From UBA10449 sp005883585 (lineage in GTDB: Bacteria; Chloroflexota; Dormibacteria; Dormibacterales; Dormibacteraceae), in NCBI GenBank assembly GCA_005883585.1, contig VBFD01000110.1:1-54393 (forward strand): a stretch of DNA of 54,393 bases, in the 5' to 3' direction. Below the pieces are notes generated by a model. The model saw nothing but the letters and a program-made list of their open reading frames with translations. It did not search any database and had not been told where the DNA came from. How positions within the stretch are numbered: the stretch's first letter is position 1; each line of letters opens with the position of its first letter. Of this stretch, positions 31,939-39,722 are shown one piece after another. Both the position numbers and the translations under genes were made by a program.

Positions 31939-32714
31939 AATTCATCGACCTCACCCAGGACTTCTCGCTGCATACTCCCGCGTTTGCCGGCTACGCCGGG
32001 CCCGCGATCCGCTGGATCAAACGGCTCGCGTTCGACAAGGCCGGCGGCCAGGAGATCACGATGACGCTGCACGTCAGCACCCACCTCGATGCGCCCGCGC
32101 ATTTCCTGTCGGGCGGCAAGTTCATCGGTGAGCTGCCGCTCGATTTCCTGATCGGCCCTGCTTGCGTCGTAGACCTCGAGCGGATGGGCCTGGGCGACTA
32201 CGACCTCTACGGCCCCGAGCATTTCGAGCGCTGGGAGAAAGACACGGGCCACCGCATAGATCGCGGCGACATCCTGGTCATCCACACCGGCTACCACCGC
32301 CACTATCCCGAGAACTGGGCCGACCGCTCCCAGGTCGACGAGACGAAATACTTCATCCGCCACCCGGGTCCGACGCACGCGTTCGCCGAGTGGGTGCTGA
32401 AGCGCGGCGTGCGGTGGATCGCGATCGACGCCGGGAGCGCCGACCATCCCATGAACACGGTCATCCGCCGCATCCGGGCCGACGAGGCCGAGGAGGCGGA
32501 GAAGAAGCTCGGCCGGAGCCTCGACGAAGTCTTTCCGAAGGCCGATTACCAGATCATGCACACGCTGCTTTTTCCCCACGATGTGATCCACGTCGAGAAC
32601 CTCGGCGGCCACATCGACGAGGTGCTCGACAAGAAGATCACGCTGGGCTGCTTCCCGTGGCGATTCCAGGGCGGCGAGGCATCGCCGTGCCGCGTCGTGG
32701 CCATCATCGAGTGA
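31935..32714 (+). CDS. Cyclase-family metal-dependent hydrolase (kynurenine formamidase-like)
   Basis: The 259-residue protein begins at GTG 31935 within the previous stop. MKFIDLTQDFSLHTPAFAGY and LHVSTHLDAPAHF (the H-x-G-T-H-x-D-x-P-x-H metal site, with Ser for Gly) place it in the family of bacterial kynurenine formamidases and isatin hydrolases. GDILVIHTGYHRHY and AIDAGSADHP are further conserved blocks. These enzymes open N-formyl or cyclic amide bonds using Zn or Mn. The tight operon with a molybdenum hydroxylase suggests hydrolysis of an intermediate of the same route, perhaps a ring-opened pyrimidine, but the substrate is inferred only from context. Confidence 0.85.
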   Translation: MKFIDLTQDFSLHTPAFAGYAGPAIRWIKRLAFDKAGGQEITMTLHVSTHLDAPAHFLSGGKFIGELPLDFLIGPACVVDLERMGLGDYDLYGPEHFERWEKDTGHRIDRGDILVIHTGYHRHYPENWADRSQVDETKYFIRHPGPTHAFAEWVLKRGVRWIAIDAGSADHPMNTVIRRIRADEAEEAEKKLGRSLDEVFPKADYQIMHTLLFPHDVIHVENLGGHIDEVLDKKITLGCFPWRFQGGEASPCRVVAIIE

Positions 32715-33463
32715 AGCCGGCACCGTTCGAATACCACGTACCGGCCTCGGTCGAGGAGGCGTGCTCGATGCTCGCCTCGCTGGAGGACGCCAAGGTGCTC
32801 GCCGGGGGCCAATCGCTGGTGCCCTTGCTCAACTTCCGCCTCGCTCGGCCGGCCCACCTCGTCGACATCAACCGGATCCCGAACCTGAACCGCATCTACG
32901 AGCAGGACGGCGGCGTGGTCGTGCAGGCGCTCGCGCGCCAGGCCGAGGTCGAGGATTCCAGGCTGGTGGGGCAGAGGTGCCCGCTGCTCGGGCTGGCCGT
33001 CCGGTTGGTGGCGCATCGCGTGATTCGCAATCGGGGCACGGTGTGTGGAAGCCTCGCGCACGCCGACCCGGCATCGGAGCTGCCCGCGACGCTGCTGGCG
33101 CTCAACGGCCACGTCGTCGCTCGCTCGACTAGGGGAACGCGCATCATCCCGGCCGCCGATTTCTTCACCAGCGTGTTTGAAACCGCGCTCGCGCCCGATG
33201 AGCTGCTGGTCGAATCCTGGTTCCCGGCGTCGACGGGCAAATACGCGATCGCCGAGGAGTCCCGCCGCCATGGTGACTTTGCCCTCGCCGGCGGGGTGCG
33301 CTACGGAGACCGGCTCGCTCTTTTCGGGGTGGCTCCGACCCCGGTGCTGGCCGATCCCAAGAACCCCACAAGCGGGCTGAATCCCAGCGGCGACCTAGAA
33401 GCCACGCCAGAGTTTCGACTGCACCTCGTCCAGGTCGTGACCGACAGGCTCTTCGCGGCATGA
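32711..33463 (+). CDS. Molybdenum hydroxylase FAD subunit (CoxM/CutM-like)
   Basis: The 250-residue protein starts at GTG 32711, overlapping the cyclase stop as GTGA. The FAD-binding pattern is present: VLAGGQSLVPLLNFRLARP, then GTVCGSLAHADPASELPATLL, the typical G-G-x-x-x-A-x-P-x-x-E-x-P segment with Cys for Gly. It passes electrons from the iron-sulfur subunit to an acceptor. The C-terminal domain is shorter than in full-length CoxM (about 290 residues). The order M-S-L is that of xanthine-dehydrogenase-family hydroxylases, and all three genes overlap by 4 bp. Confidence 0.9.
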   Translation: MKPAPFEYHVPASVEEACSMLASLEDAKVLAGGQSLVPLLNFRLARPAHLVDINRIPNLNRIYEQDGGVVVQALARQAEVEDSRLVGQRCPLLGLAVRLVAHRVIRNRGTVCGSLAHADPASELPATLLALNGHVVARSTRGTRIIPAADFFTSVFETALAPDELLVESWFPASTGKYAIAEESRRHGDFALAGGVRYGDRLALFGVAPTPVLADPKNPTSGLNPSGDLEATPEFRLHLVQVVTDRLFAA

Positions 33464-33912
33464 GAGTCAACGGCACGGTCCACCCGGCCTCCGCCGATCC
33501 GCGACGCCTGCTCTCCGATCACCTGCGCCACGACCTCGGCCTCACCGGTACTCATGTGGGCTGCGAGCACGGCGTGTGCGGCTGCTGCACCGTCCTGTTC
33601 GACGGAGCGCCCGTGCGGTCGTGCCTGATGCTCGCCATTCAGGCCGAGGGTCACGAGGTGACGACGATCGAGGGTTTGGCGGCCCCTGGCGCGCGCCTTC
33701 ACCCGGTGCAGCAGGCGTTCCACGAATGCCATGGCCTCCAGTGCGGGTTCTGCACGCCCGGCTTCGTGATGTCGGTGGTCGGCCTGCTCGGTCAGCATCC
33801 GAACCCGACCCCCGAGCAGGTCGATGAAGGCATCTCTGGCAACCTCTGCCGCTGCACCGGTTACGCCTCGATCCGCCGTGCGGTACATCGCGCCGCCGAG
33901 CTGTCCAAGTGA
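33460..33912 (+). CDS. Molybdenum hydroxylase 2Fe-2S subunit (CoxS/CutS-like)
   Basis: The 150-residue ferredoxin-type subunit has the plant-type cluster site CEHGVCGCCTVLFDG plus a later Cys (SCLM), and the proximal cluster site QCGFCTPGF with GNLCRCTGY. All eight cysteines are present. It carries electrons from the molybdenum site to the FAD subunit. It begins at ATG 33460 (ATGA overlap) and overlaps the large subunit as GTGA. The extreme N-terminus is a few residues shorter than in typical CoxS, as RVNGTVHPASADP begins at the first strand. Confidence 0.94.
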   Translation: MRVNGTVHPASADPRRLLSDHLRHDLGLTGTHVGCEHGVCGCCTVLFDGAPVRSCLMLAIQAEGHEVTTIEGLAAPGARLHPVQQAFHECHGLQCGFCTPGFVMSVVGLLGQHPNPTPEQVDEGISGNLCRCTGYASIRRAVHRAAELSK

Positions 33913-36245
33913 CGACGCGTTGGTTCGGGGCGAGGGTGCAGCGCGTCGAAGACGACCGGCTGCTGCGCGGGCGCGGCCACTTCACCGACGACATCGATGA
34001 GGGTGCGTTGGAGTCGGTGCTCGTTCGCTCGCCGTTCGCGCACGCCCGCATCAAGTCGATCGACGTCAGCGCGGCGCGGGCGGTGCCCGGCGTGAAGGCT
34101 GTATACGTGGCCGCCGACCTGCCTTTCGGCCACACCGACCTCCCCATCCTGATCCCGCATCCCAACCTCACCCACGGCCGCACCCAGCGTTGCCTCGCTT
34201 CGGAGGTCGTGCGCTACACCGGCGAGGCGGTCGCATTCGTGGTCGCGGAGAACCGATACATCGCCGAGGACGCGGCCGACCTGGTCCAGGTCGAGTACGA
34301 GCCGCTGCCGGTCGTGATCACGCCGGAGGTTGCCGCGGTCGCGGAGCACCTCGTCCACGCCGACGTCCCCGGCAACGTCGCGGCCGAGATGCTGCAGGAA
34401 GCGGGAGACGTGAAGTCCGCGCTCGCCGCCGCGCCCGATCGCAAGCAGCTGCATCTGCGGTTCGAACGGGGCGCCGCCAGCCCGATGGAAGGCCGCGCCG
34501 TGTGGGCGCGCTGGTCGGAGGCCGAGCACAGGCTCACCGTCTTCGATTCCACCCAGTCGCCGACCTCGATTCGGGGCGGCCTGGCCGTGCTCTTCGGTCT
34601 TCCCGAATCGGATGTAGACGTCATCGCTCCAGACGTGGGCGGCGGCTTCGGACCGAAGATCATGCTGTTCTACCCCGACGAGCTGCTGGTCCCGTTCGCG
34701 GCGATGCAGCTCGGCCGGCCCGTCAAATGGACCGAGGACCGCCAGGAGCACTTCACCGCGGTCAATCAGGAGCGCGGGCAGGTGCACGAGGTCGAGGTCG
34801 GGTTCGACGGCGACGGGCACGTCCTCGCGCTCGACGTCGACTTCATCCACGACGGCGGCGCCTACACGCCGTACGGAATCATCCTGCCGATCATCACCGC
34901 CGCCCAGGTGCCCGGGCCGTATCGCGTGCCCAACTACCGGGTGCGGTTCCGCGATGTGTACACCAACGCCATACCCACGTCGCCATATCGCGGCGCGGGC
35001 CGCCCTCATGCCTGCTTCGTGATGGAGCGAACCCTCGATGCGATCGCCGCCGAGCTCGGACTCGACCGCATCGAGGTCCGTCGCCGCAACCTCATTCAGG
35101 CCGACCAGTTTCCGTACGAGGTCGGCGTCGTGTGGCAGGACGGCAATCAGGTCGTGTACGACAGCGGCGACTACCCCGCGCTTGTACAGCGGGCGCTCGA
35201 GATGCTCGGCCCGCGACCCGAGGGCGATCACATCGGCATGGGCCTCAGCCCGTACGTCGAGGGGACCGGGGTCGGGCCGTACGAGGGCGCGCACGTGCAG
35301 GTGCTCGTCTCGGGCAAGGTCGTGGCGTCCACGGGCATCCCAAACCAGGGGCAGGCCCATGCCACCGTCTGGGCGCAGATCGTCGCCGACCAGCTGGGCG
35401 TGGACATCTCCGACGTCGAGGTGTCGAGCGGCGACACCCGCAGATTCAAATGGGGCGTCGGCACGTTCGCGTCCCGAGCCGCGATCATGGCCGGCAACGC
35501 GATGGCGGTGGCCGCGGGGATGGTCGCGGAGAAGGCGAAGGTCATCGCCGCCGAGCACCTGGAAGCTGATCCCGCGGACCTGGAGCTTGCGGGCGGCAGC
35601 GTACGCGTCAAAGGATCGCCCGATCGCGGTATCCCGCTCGCCGCGGTCGCGGTGCTCTCCAACCCGATGCGATATGCGTTCGGTGGCGGCACGGAAGCAG
35701 CGACCCAGTTCACGCCCAAGGCACGGCCGGGGCCGCCGCTGCTGAAGGGCGAGCAGCCGGGATTGGAGGCGACCGGATACTTCAGCCCGGTCGGGTCGGC
35801 GTGGGCGGCGGGCTGCCACGCGGCGTACGTGCGGGTCGACCCGAAGTCCTACCGGCTCGAGATCCTCAAGTACGTGGTCGTCCATGACTGCGGTCGGTTG
35901 ATCAATCCACTGGTGGTGGAGGGCCAGATCGAGGGCGGCGTCGCGCAGGGGATCGGGGGCGCGTTCTACGAGCGACTCGCGTACGACGCCGACGGCCAGC
36001 TTCGCAACGCGTCCTTCATGGAATTCCTGATGCCCTACGCGACCGAGATTCCGAAGATCGAGATCGACCACATCGAAACCCCATCGCCGCTCAACCCACT
36101 TGGCATCAAGGGCGCGGGGGAGGCGGGGGTGATCCCGGTCGGTGCGGTCATCGCGTCAGCGGTCGAGGAGGCGCTCGGGGTGGCCATCACCGAGATGCCG
36201 CTGTCGCCGCTGAAGCTCTACGAGCTGGCTAAGTCTCGGTCCTGA
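33909..36245 (+). CDS. Molybdenum hydroxylase large subunit, form II CoxL-like
   Basis: The 778-residue catalytic subunit binds molybdopterin cytosine dinucleotide. Landmarks are ARVQRVEDDRLLRGRGHFTDD at the start, GGGFGPK, and the active-site loop PYRGAGRP. This corresponds to A-Y-R-G-A-G-R of form II proteins, not the A-Y-R-C-S-F-R of true CO dehydrogenases. The base Glu lies in GIKGAGEAGVIP. It should hydroxylate an N-heterocycle or aldehyde with water-derived oxygen. With a UraA-type permease in the same run and a barbiturase homologue facing it, uracil oxidation to barbiturate is the leading hypothesis. It converges on the barbiturase gene with a 17-bp overlap. Confidence 0.92.
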   Translation: MTTRWFGARVQRVEDDRLLRGRGHFTDDIDEGALESVLVRSPFAHARIKSIDVSAARAVPGVKAVYVAADLPFGHTDLPILIPHPNLTHGRTQRCLASEVVRYTGEAVAFVVAENRYIAEDAADLVQVEYEPLPVVITPEVAAVAEHLVHADVPGNVAAEMLQEAGDVKSALAAAPDRKQLHLRFERGAASPMEGRAVWARWSEAEHRLTVFDSTQSPTSIRGGLAVLFGLPESDVDVIAPDVGGGFGPKIMLFYPDELLVPFAAMQLGRPVKWTEDRQEHFTAVNQERGQVHEVEVGFDGDGHVLALDVDFIHDGGAYTPYGIILPIITAAQVPGPYRVPNYRVRFRDVYTNAIPTSPYRGAGRPHACFVMERTLDAIAAELGLDRIEVRRRNLIQADQFPYEVGVVWQDGNQVVYDSGDYPALVQRALEMLGPRPEGDHIGMGLSPYVEGTGVGPYEGAHVQVLVSGKVVASTGIPNQGQAHATVWAQIVADQLGVDISDVEVSSGDTRRFKWGVGTFASRAAIMAGNAMAVAAGMVAEKAKVIAAEHLEADPADLELAGGSVRVKGSPDRGIPLAAVAVLSNPMRYAFGGGTEAATQFTPKARPGPPLLKGEQPGLEATGYFSPVGSAWAAGCHAAYVRVDPKSYRLEILKYVVVHDCGRLINPLVVEGQIEGGVAQGIGGAFYERLAYDADGQLRNASFMEFLMPYATEIPKIEIDHIETPSPLNPLGIKGAGEAGVIPVGAVIASAVEEALGVAITEMPLSPLKLYELAKSRS

Positions 36246-37362
36246 CGACCGCGGCCACGATGTTTCCGCCAGGCGGCCCCTGGTGCGAGTTGCGCTCCCC
36301 GCCGCTGACGTAGTTCGTCGTGCGACCTGTCACCGACGCCACGAGCATCCCACCGAGCGCCTTGCCGATCTGATAAGCGTCGGCGTCGTCCAGAAGCGTG
36401 ATCCTCTGCCCGCGGATCTGATCGCTGCCCGGTATCACGGACTTGGCGAAAACGTGAACCAGGCGCGACAGGTCGGTTTCGGATGGGAGCCCGTTGAATT
36501 GAAGCCCGGCGGCGCGGAGAGCGTTCCGCACGCCTTCGGCATCGATGAAATCCTTGGTGACGGCATGGCCGATCCGCAGCGGGCTCCGCGACGCGGTCGA
36601 GTTCCCGAAAACGACGACCTCGCCATGGCGCTTCTCTCCGCCCGATGAGGTCATCGCCACCTCCGAGTACAGGTCCCAGTTGCGGCGCACGATGGCGTCC
36701 GACAGAGACGCCTCCGGGACCTCGCCGAGAGCCATCGCGACTCCAAGCGCCGCGGCGTCGTTTGCGTACACGCCCGCGCCCTCGGGTCCGAACGTGAGGT
36801 CATGCGACACCACCGTCTTGCCGCGGGACTCCGCGTCTTTGATGCTCGCGGTCGTCAGCCCCGGCACCTTGACCATCACGAGGTGGACGTCCTTGGGATC
36901 GGTCAGGCCGGCGTCCGCCATCGCTCGGTGCGTGGCTTCGGCAACCTTGCGAATCTGACCCATGCGGCCGACTTCCTCGGGCGGCATCGGTTCGGAGCCG
37001 GCCCTGCCGACGACGAGCCGCTTGTCCTGGCTCTTCTCATCCGGCACTTCGACCCATTCACGCGTCACTGCCGCGATGTGCGGCGTGATCACGCCAGGGC
37101 ATCCGCCCGAGAGCACGAAGATCACCTCTTTGGCCACGTCGCCGGCGGGAATGCCAAGAAACCTGCCCGTCCACTCGCGCAGCACCACGTCGGCCCACAC
37201 GCGGCCCCAGTCATCGTGAAAGCCCGTCCCTTCGGTCTTTCCCACCAGGGCGACCAGCGTGTCGGGCTTGATCTTTCCCTCGTCCGCCAGCTTCTGCAGC
37301 CCGGTCGTGTCAGCCGGCGTGGCCATGGGCCGGACGAACAGTTCCACACGCTGAGCCTTCAT
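36229..37362 (-). CDS. Barbiturase / cyanuric acid amidohydrolase family enzyme
   Basis: The 377-residue ring-opening amidohydrolase is restricted to the AtzD/TrzD/barbiturase family. Each of its three repeats contributes a Ser-Lys pair. Visible are Lys42 in VGKTEGTGFHDD, Ser85 in VLSGGCPGV, Lys in HLVMVKVPG, Ser in VFGNSTASRSP followed by IGHAV, Lys in VFAKS, and the last Ser in VSGGERNSHQGPPGG. All appear intact. Barbiturase opens barbiturate to ureidomalonate, while AtzD-type enzymes open cyanuric acid to biuret; motifs alone do not settle which. The context (uracil permease, molybdenum hydroxylase, amidase) favours barbiturate. It follows the amidase gene by 9 bp on the same strand. Confidence 0.9.
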   Translation of the reverse strand: MKAQRVELFVRPMATPADTTGLQKLADEGKIKPDTLVALVGKTEGTGFHDDWGRVWADVVLREWTGRFLGIPAGDVAKEVIFVLSGGCPGVITPHIAAVTREWVEVPDEKSQDKRLVVGRAGSEPMPPEEVGRMGQIRKVAEATHRAMADAGLTDPKDVHLVMVKVPGLTTASIKDAESRGKTVVSHDLTFGPEGAGVYANDAAALGVAMALGEVPEASLSDAIVRRNWDLYSEVAMTSSGGEKRHGEVVVFGNSTASRSPLRIGHAVTKDFIDAEGVRNALRAAGLQFNGLPSETDLSRLVHVFAKSVIPGSDQIRGQRITLLDDADAYQIGKALGGMLVASVTGRTTNYVSGGERNSHQGPPGGNIVAAVVRTET

Positions 37363-37371
37363 CCGATCACC

Positions 37372-38667
37372 TCATTCAAGACCTGGCGGGCGCTGAAACC
37401 CGAAACCGGGCATCTTCTCGAGCTCTTCAGCGAAATCGAGCAGCTCATATTCCTGCGCAAAGCGTCCCACGAGCTGGACGCCCACCGGCAGGCCGTCGTG
37501 GAGGCCGGCCGGGATCGAGATCGCCGGTGAACGCGAAAATGTGACCGGCAGAACGAACTGCGTGTAGCGCGCCCATTCGTCGCCGAGGAAGGCGGGCACG
37601 CGCTCGATGGGCATCGGAAGCATCCCAAGAGTGGGCGTGAGCAGAAAGTCGTATCGCGTCTGCAGCGGCACGCCGACCGAGCGATTGGCGGCGTCGGTCG
37701 CCGATTCGAACGCTCGAAAGTAATCCATCGCCGTGAGCCCGCGGCCCTGCTCCGCGAGCTGCCGTATCCCTGGTCCGAAAGTCGAAAGGTCGGCAGGGAA
37801 GCTGGCCATGCTCGCGCGCCGGACCACTCCATAGCCCTCGGCGACAGGCTGCGGGTTCCATGGAATCGTCTCGACCTCGTGGCCCGCCGACTCGAGCGCG
37901 GTGGCAGCTCGCCGGCACGCGTCGCGGCAGGCATCGTCGACGCCGAAAGGGCCGGAATCCGCCATCCCGATCAGGCGGCGCTTGGAGTTGAACCTCCCGT
38001 TCGGGCTCGTCGCAGTCATCACCGAGAAGAGAAGCCTTGCGTCCGCGACCGATCGCGTCATCGGGCCGCGGGACTGCAAGACCGTCGCGTCGACCTCCTC
38101 GATCGGCACGCGCTCGGGCGTCGGGCGCAGGCCGACGACCCCGCAGCACGACGCGGGAATGCGTATCGACCCGCCGGTGTCGCCGCCCAGCGCCACGGTC
38201 GCCATGCCCGCCGCCACCGCCGCACCGCTCCCGCCGCTCGAGCCTCCAGGAGTGAAGCCCTGACGCCATGGGTTTTGCGTCGACCCGAACAGCGCGTTGG
38301 CGGTGCCGATGGAGGCCGCGAGCTCGGGGAGGTTGGTCTTGCCGAGGATCGCCATCCCGGCCGACCGAGCACGCGCCACCGCGACGGCGTCGTCTGTCGC
38401 GATGCGGTCCCGCCACGAAGAGGTTCCGTACGTGTACGGCATGCCGGCCACCGGCTGGCTGTCTTTGACCGCAAGGGTCACACCCGCGTACGGTCCGGGT
38501 GACGACCGAGCTTCACGATCCACGTGGATGTAGGCGTGGATGCGGGGGTCGAGCCGCTCGATCGCGGCCAGATGTGCGCGCACCACCGCCCGCGGCTCGA
38601 GCTCGCCCGCGCCAACCAGGCGGGTTATGTCAGTGGCGGAGAACCAGCGAGCGTCGTCATCTGCCAT
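37372..38667 (-). CDS. Amidase-signature enzyme (candidate ureidomalonase)
   Basis: The protein has 431 residues from ATG 38667, where the family-like sequence MADDDARWFSATDITRLV begins; ATGs at 38679 and 38703 are alternatives. The Ser-cisSer-Lys triad is present: Lys in GVTLAVKDSQPV, the Gly/Ser-rich block PGGSSGGSGAAVAAG and the nucleophile in GGDTGGSIRIPA. Amidase-signature enzymes hydrolyse amide or ureido bonds. It is co-transcribed with the barbiturase homologue, and ureidomalonase, the next enzyme of oxidative pyrimidine breakdown, releases urea and malonate. The assignment rests on this pairing; a broad-specificity amidase is the alternative. Confidence 0.85.
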   Translation of the reverse strand: MADDDARWFSATDITRLVGAGELEPRAVVRAHLAAIERLDPRIHAYIHVDREARSSPGPYAGVTLAVKDSQPVAGMPYTYGTSSWRDRIATDDAVAVARARSAGMAILGKTNLPELAASIGTANALFGSTQNPWRQGFTPGGSSGGSGAAVAAGMATVALGGDTGGSIRIPASCCGVVGLRPTPERVPIEEVDATVLQSRGPMTRSVADARLLFSVMTATSPNGRFNSKRRLIGMADSGPFGVDDACRDACRRAATALESAGHEVETIPWNPQPVAEGYGVVRRASMASFPADLSTFGPGIRQLAEQGRGLTAMDYFRAFESATDAANRSVGVPLQTRYDFLLTPTLGMLPMPIERVPAFLGDEWARYTQFVLPVTFSRSPAISIPAGLHDGLPVGVQLVGRFAQEYELLDFAEELEKMPGFGFQRPPGLE

Positions 38668-38685
38668 CGGTAAGCGCATTGTCGG

Positions 38686-38715
38686 TTGACTCCGAGAATT
38701 CAACGGCTGTAGAAT
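38686..38715 (+). promoter_or_regulatory. Sigma-70-type promoter of the TetR-controlled operon
   Basis: TTGACT (38686-38691) and TAGAAT (38710-38715) are separated by 18 bp, each matching five of six consensus bases. GAGGGAG (38737-38743) and ATG 38748 follow. The -10 overlaps the operator repeats. Confidence 0.65.
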
Positions 38716-38732
38716 TCAACCGACGTTGAATT
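38697..38732. promoter_or_regulatory. TetR-type operator: three AATTCAAC half sites
   Basis: AATTCAAC (38713-38720) and GTTGAATT (38725-38732) form a perfect palindrome with a 4-bp centre, downstream of and touching the -10 box. A third half site, AATTCAAC, lies at 38697-38704, 16 bp upstream, in the spacer. A TetR-family gene is the second gene of the operon, so autorepression is likely. The sites also lie in front of the divergent amidase-barbiturase genes. Confidence 0.65.
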
Positions 38733-38747
38733 AGAAGAGGGAGTGCC

Positions 38748-39722
38748 ATGAACATCCAAAGAAGACTCGAGCCGTTTCTGCCCCCTTTGGTCGTCGGCCT
38801 GCTCATCGTGATCGTGCTCATCGGCCTCATTGGAACCGCGATCAAGAACCCGCAACCTCACGACATTCCAGTCGGGTTGGTGGGCCCCGCTCCCGCCGTG
38901 CAGCAGATCTCATCGTCGTTTGCCACAGCTGCGCCGGGCGCTTTTGACTTCACGACGTTTGCTTCGGAGAACGACGCACGCGCTGCGCTCGACACGCGGA
39001 CGGTCGACGGGGTCCTCATCCTCGGGAGCGCGAGTCCGCACCTGATAATCGCCGGCGCTGCGGGGGATGGCGTGACGGGGGTCATCACAGCTGCCTTTAC
39101 GAACGTCTTCAAAGCACAGGGCGCGACACTGACCGTCGAGACCGTTCACCCCTTTGCAAGCGGTGACGCTCACGGCCTGATCCTGTTCTTTGTCGTCGTC
39201 GCGACACTCATCAGCACTCTGGCGTCGCAAGCGGTGCTGTTCGCCACCGGTAGGAATTTGCGAATCGGCGCGAAGCTCAGCCTCATCTTTGTTTATGGCG
39301 CGCTGGTCGGGATGACAGCCATGGGGATGGCCGCCTGGATCGCGGGCGGCTACGGCGACGGATTCTGGGCTGCTGCCGGCCTGGATGCGCTGGCCTCGAT
39401 CGCGATTGGCGCGGTGGTCGCAGGTCTGGTTCGGCTGCTTGGAGCGCCAGGCATCGGGCTGGCGGCGCTGCTGATGGTGCTGAGCCTCGTCTCGTCCGGT
39501 GGACCCGTGGGCAGCCAGCTGCTGCCCGACTTCTACCGGGCGCTGGCGCCCTGGACGACCGCGGGCCAGCTGTACGGCGCTCTGCGGGATGCGCTCTTCT
39601 TCGACGGCGCGGCGCTGGCCACACCCATCGCGGTCTTGGGCGGGTGGCTGGTTGTCGGGCTGTTGCTCATGGTCATCGGCGAGCTCGCCACTCGCAGCCG
39701 GAAGGCCGCGGTGCCGGCCTGA
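38748..39722 (+). CDS. ABC-2/YhgE-type membrane protein
   Basis: The 324-residue protein has one N-terminal membrane helix (about 12-32), a 110-residue soluble region outside, and five or six helices from about 145 to 315. This layout (helix, long extracytoplasmic loop, helix bundle) is that of ABC-2-type permease subunits and YhgE/Pip-like proteins. No ATPase gene is adjacent, so it may act alone or with a distant partner. The TetR gene begins directly after its stop (TGA then TTG), typical of a self-regulated efflux operon. The substrate is unknown. Confidence 0.75.
   Translation: MNIQRRLEPFLPPLVVGLLIVIVLIGLIGTAIKNPQPHDIPVGLVGPAPAVQQISSSFATAAPGAFDFTTFASENDARAALDTRTVDGVLILGSASPHLIIAGAAGDGVTGVITAAFTNVFKAQGATLTVETVHPFASGDAHGLILFFVVVATLISTLASQAVLFATGRNLRIGAKLSLIFVYGALVGMTAMGMAAWIAGGYGDGFWAAAGLDALASIAIGAVVAGLVRLLGAPGIGLAALLMVLSLVSSGGPVGSQLLPDFYRALAPWTTAGQLYGALRDALFFDGAALATPIAVLGGWLVVGLLLMVIGELATRSRKAAVPA

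Noticed and set aside
33861..36071. 736-codon minus-strand ORF opposite the hydroxylase large subunit
   Set aside because: It is rich in Arg, His and Asp without domain features and lies exactly opposite a well-supported CoxL-type gene; it is an antisense shadow typical of GC-rich DNA.
33909..36245. Aerobic CO dehydrogenase (form I CoxL)
   Set aside because: The active-site loop is Y-R-G-A-G-R, not the form I Y-R-C-S-F-R, and no CoxD/E/F-type accessory genes are nearby.
36229..37362. Dedicated s-triazine (cyanuric acid) degradation gene
   Set aside because: No biuret or allophanate hydrolase gene is adjacent; the uracil permease and molybdenum hydroxylase context fits barbiturate better, although the enzyme family alone cannot exclude cyanurate.
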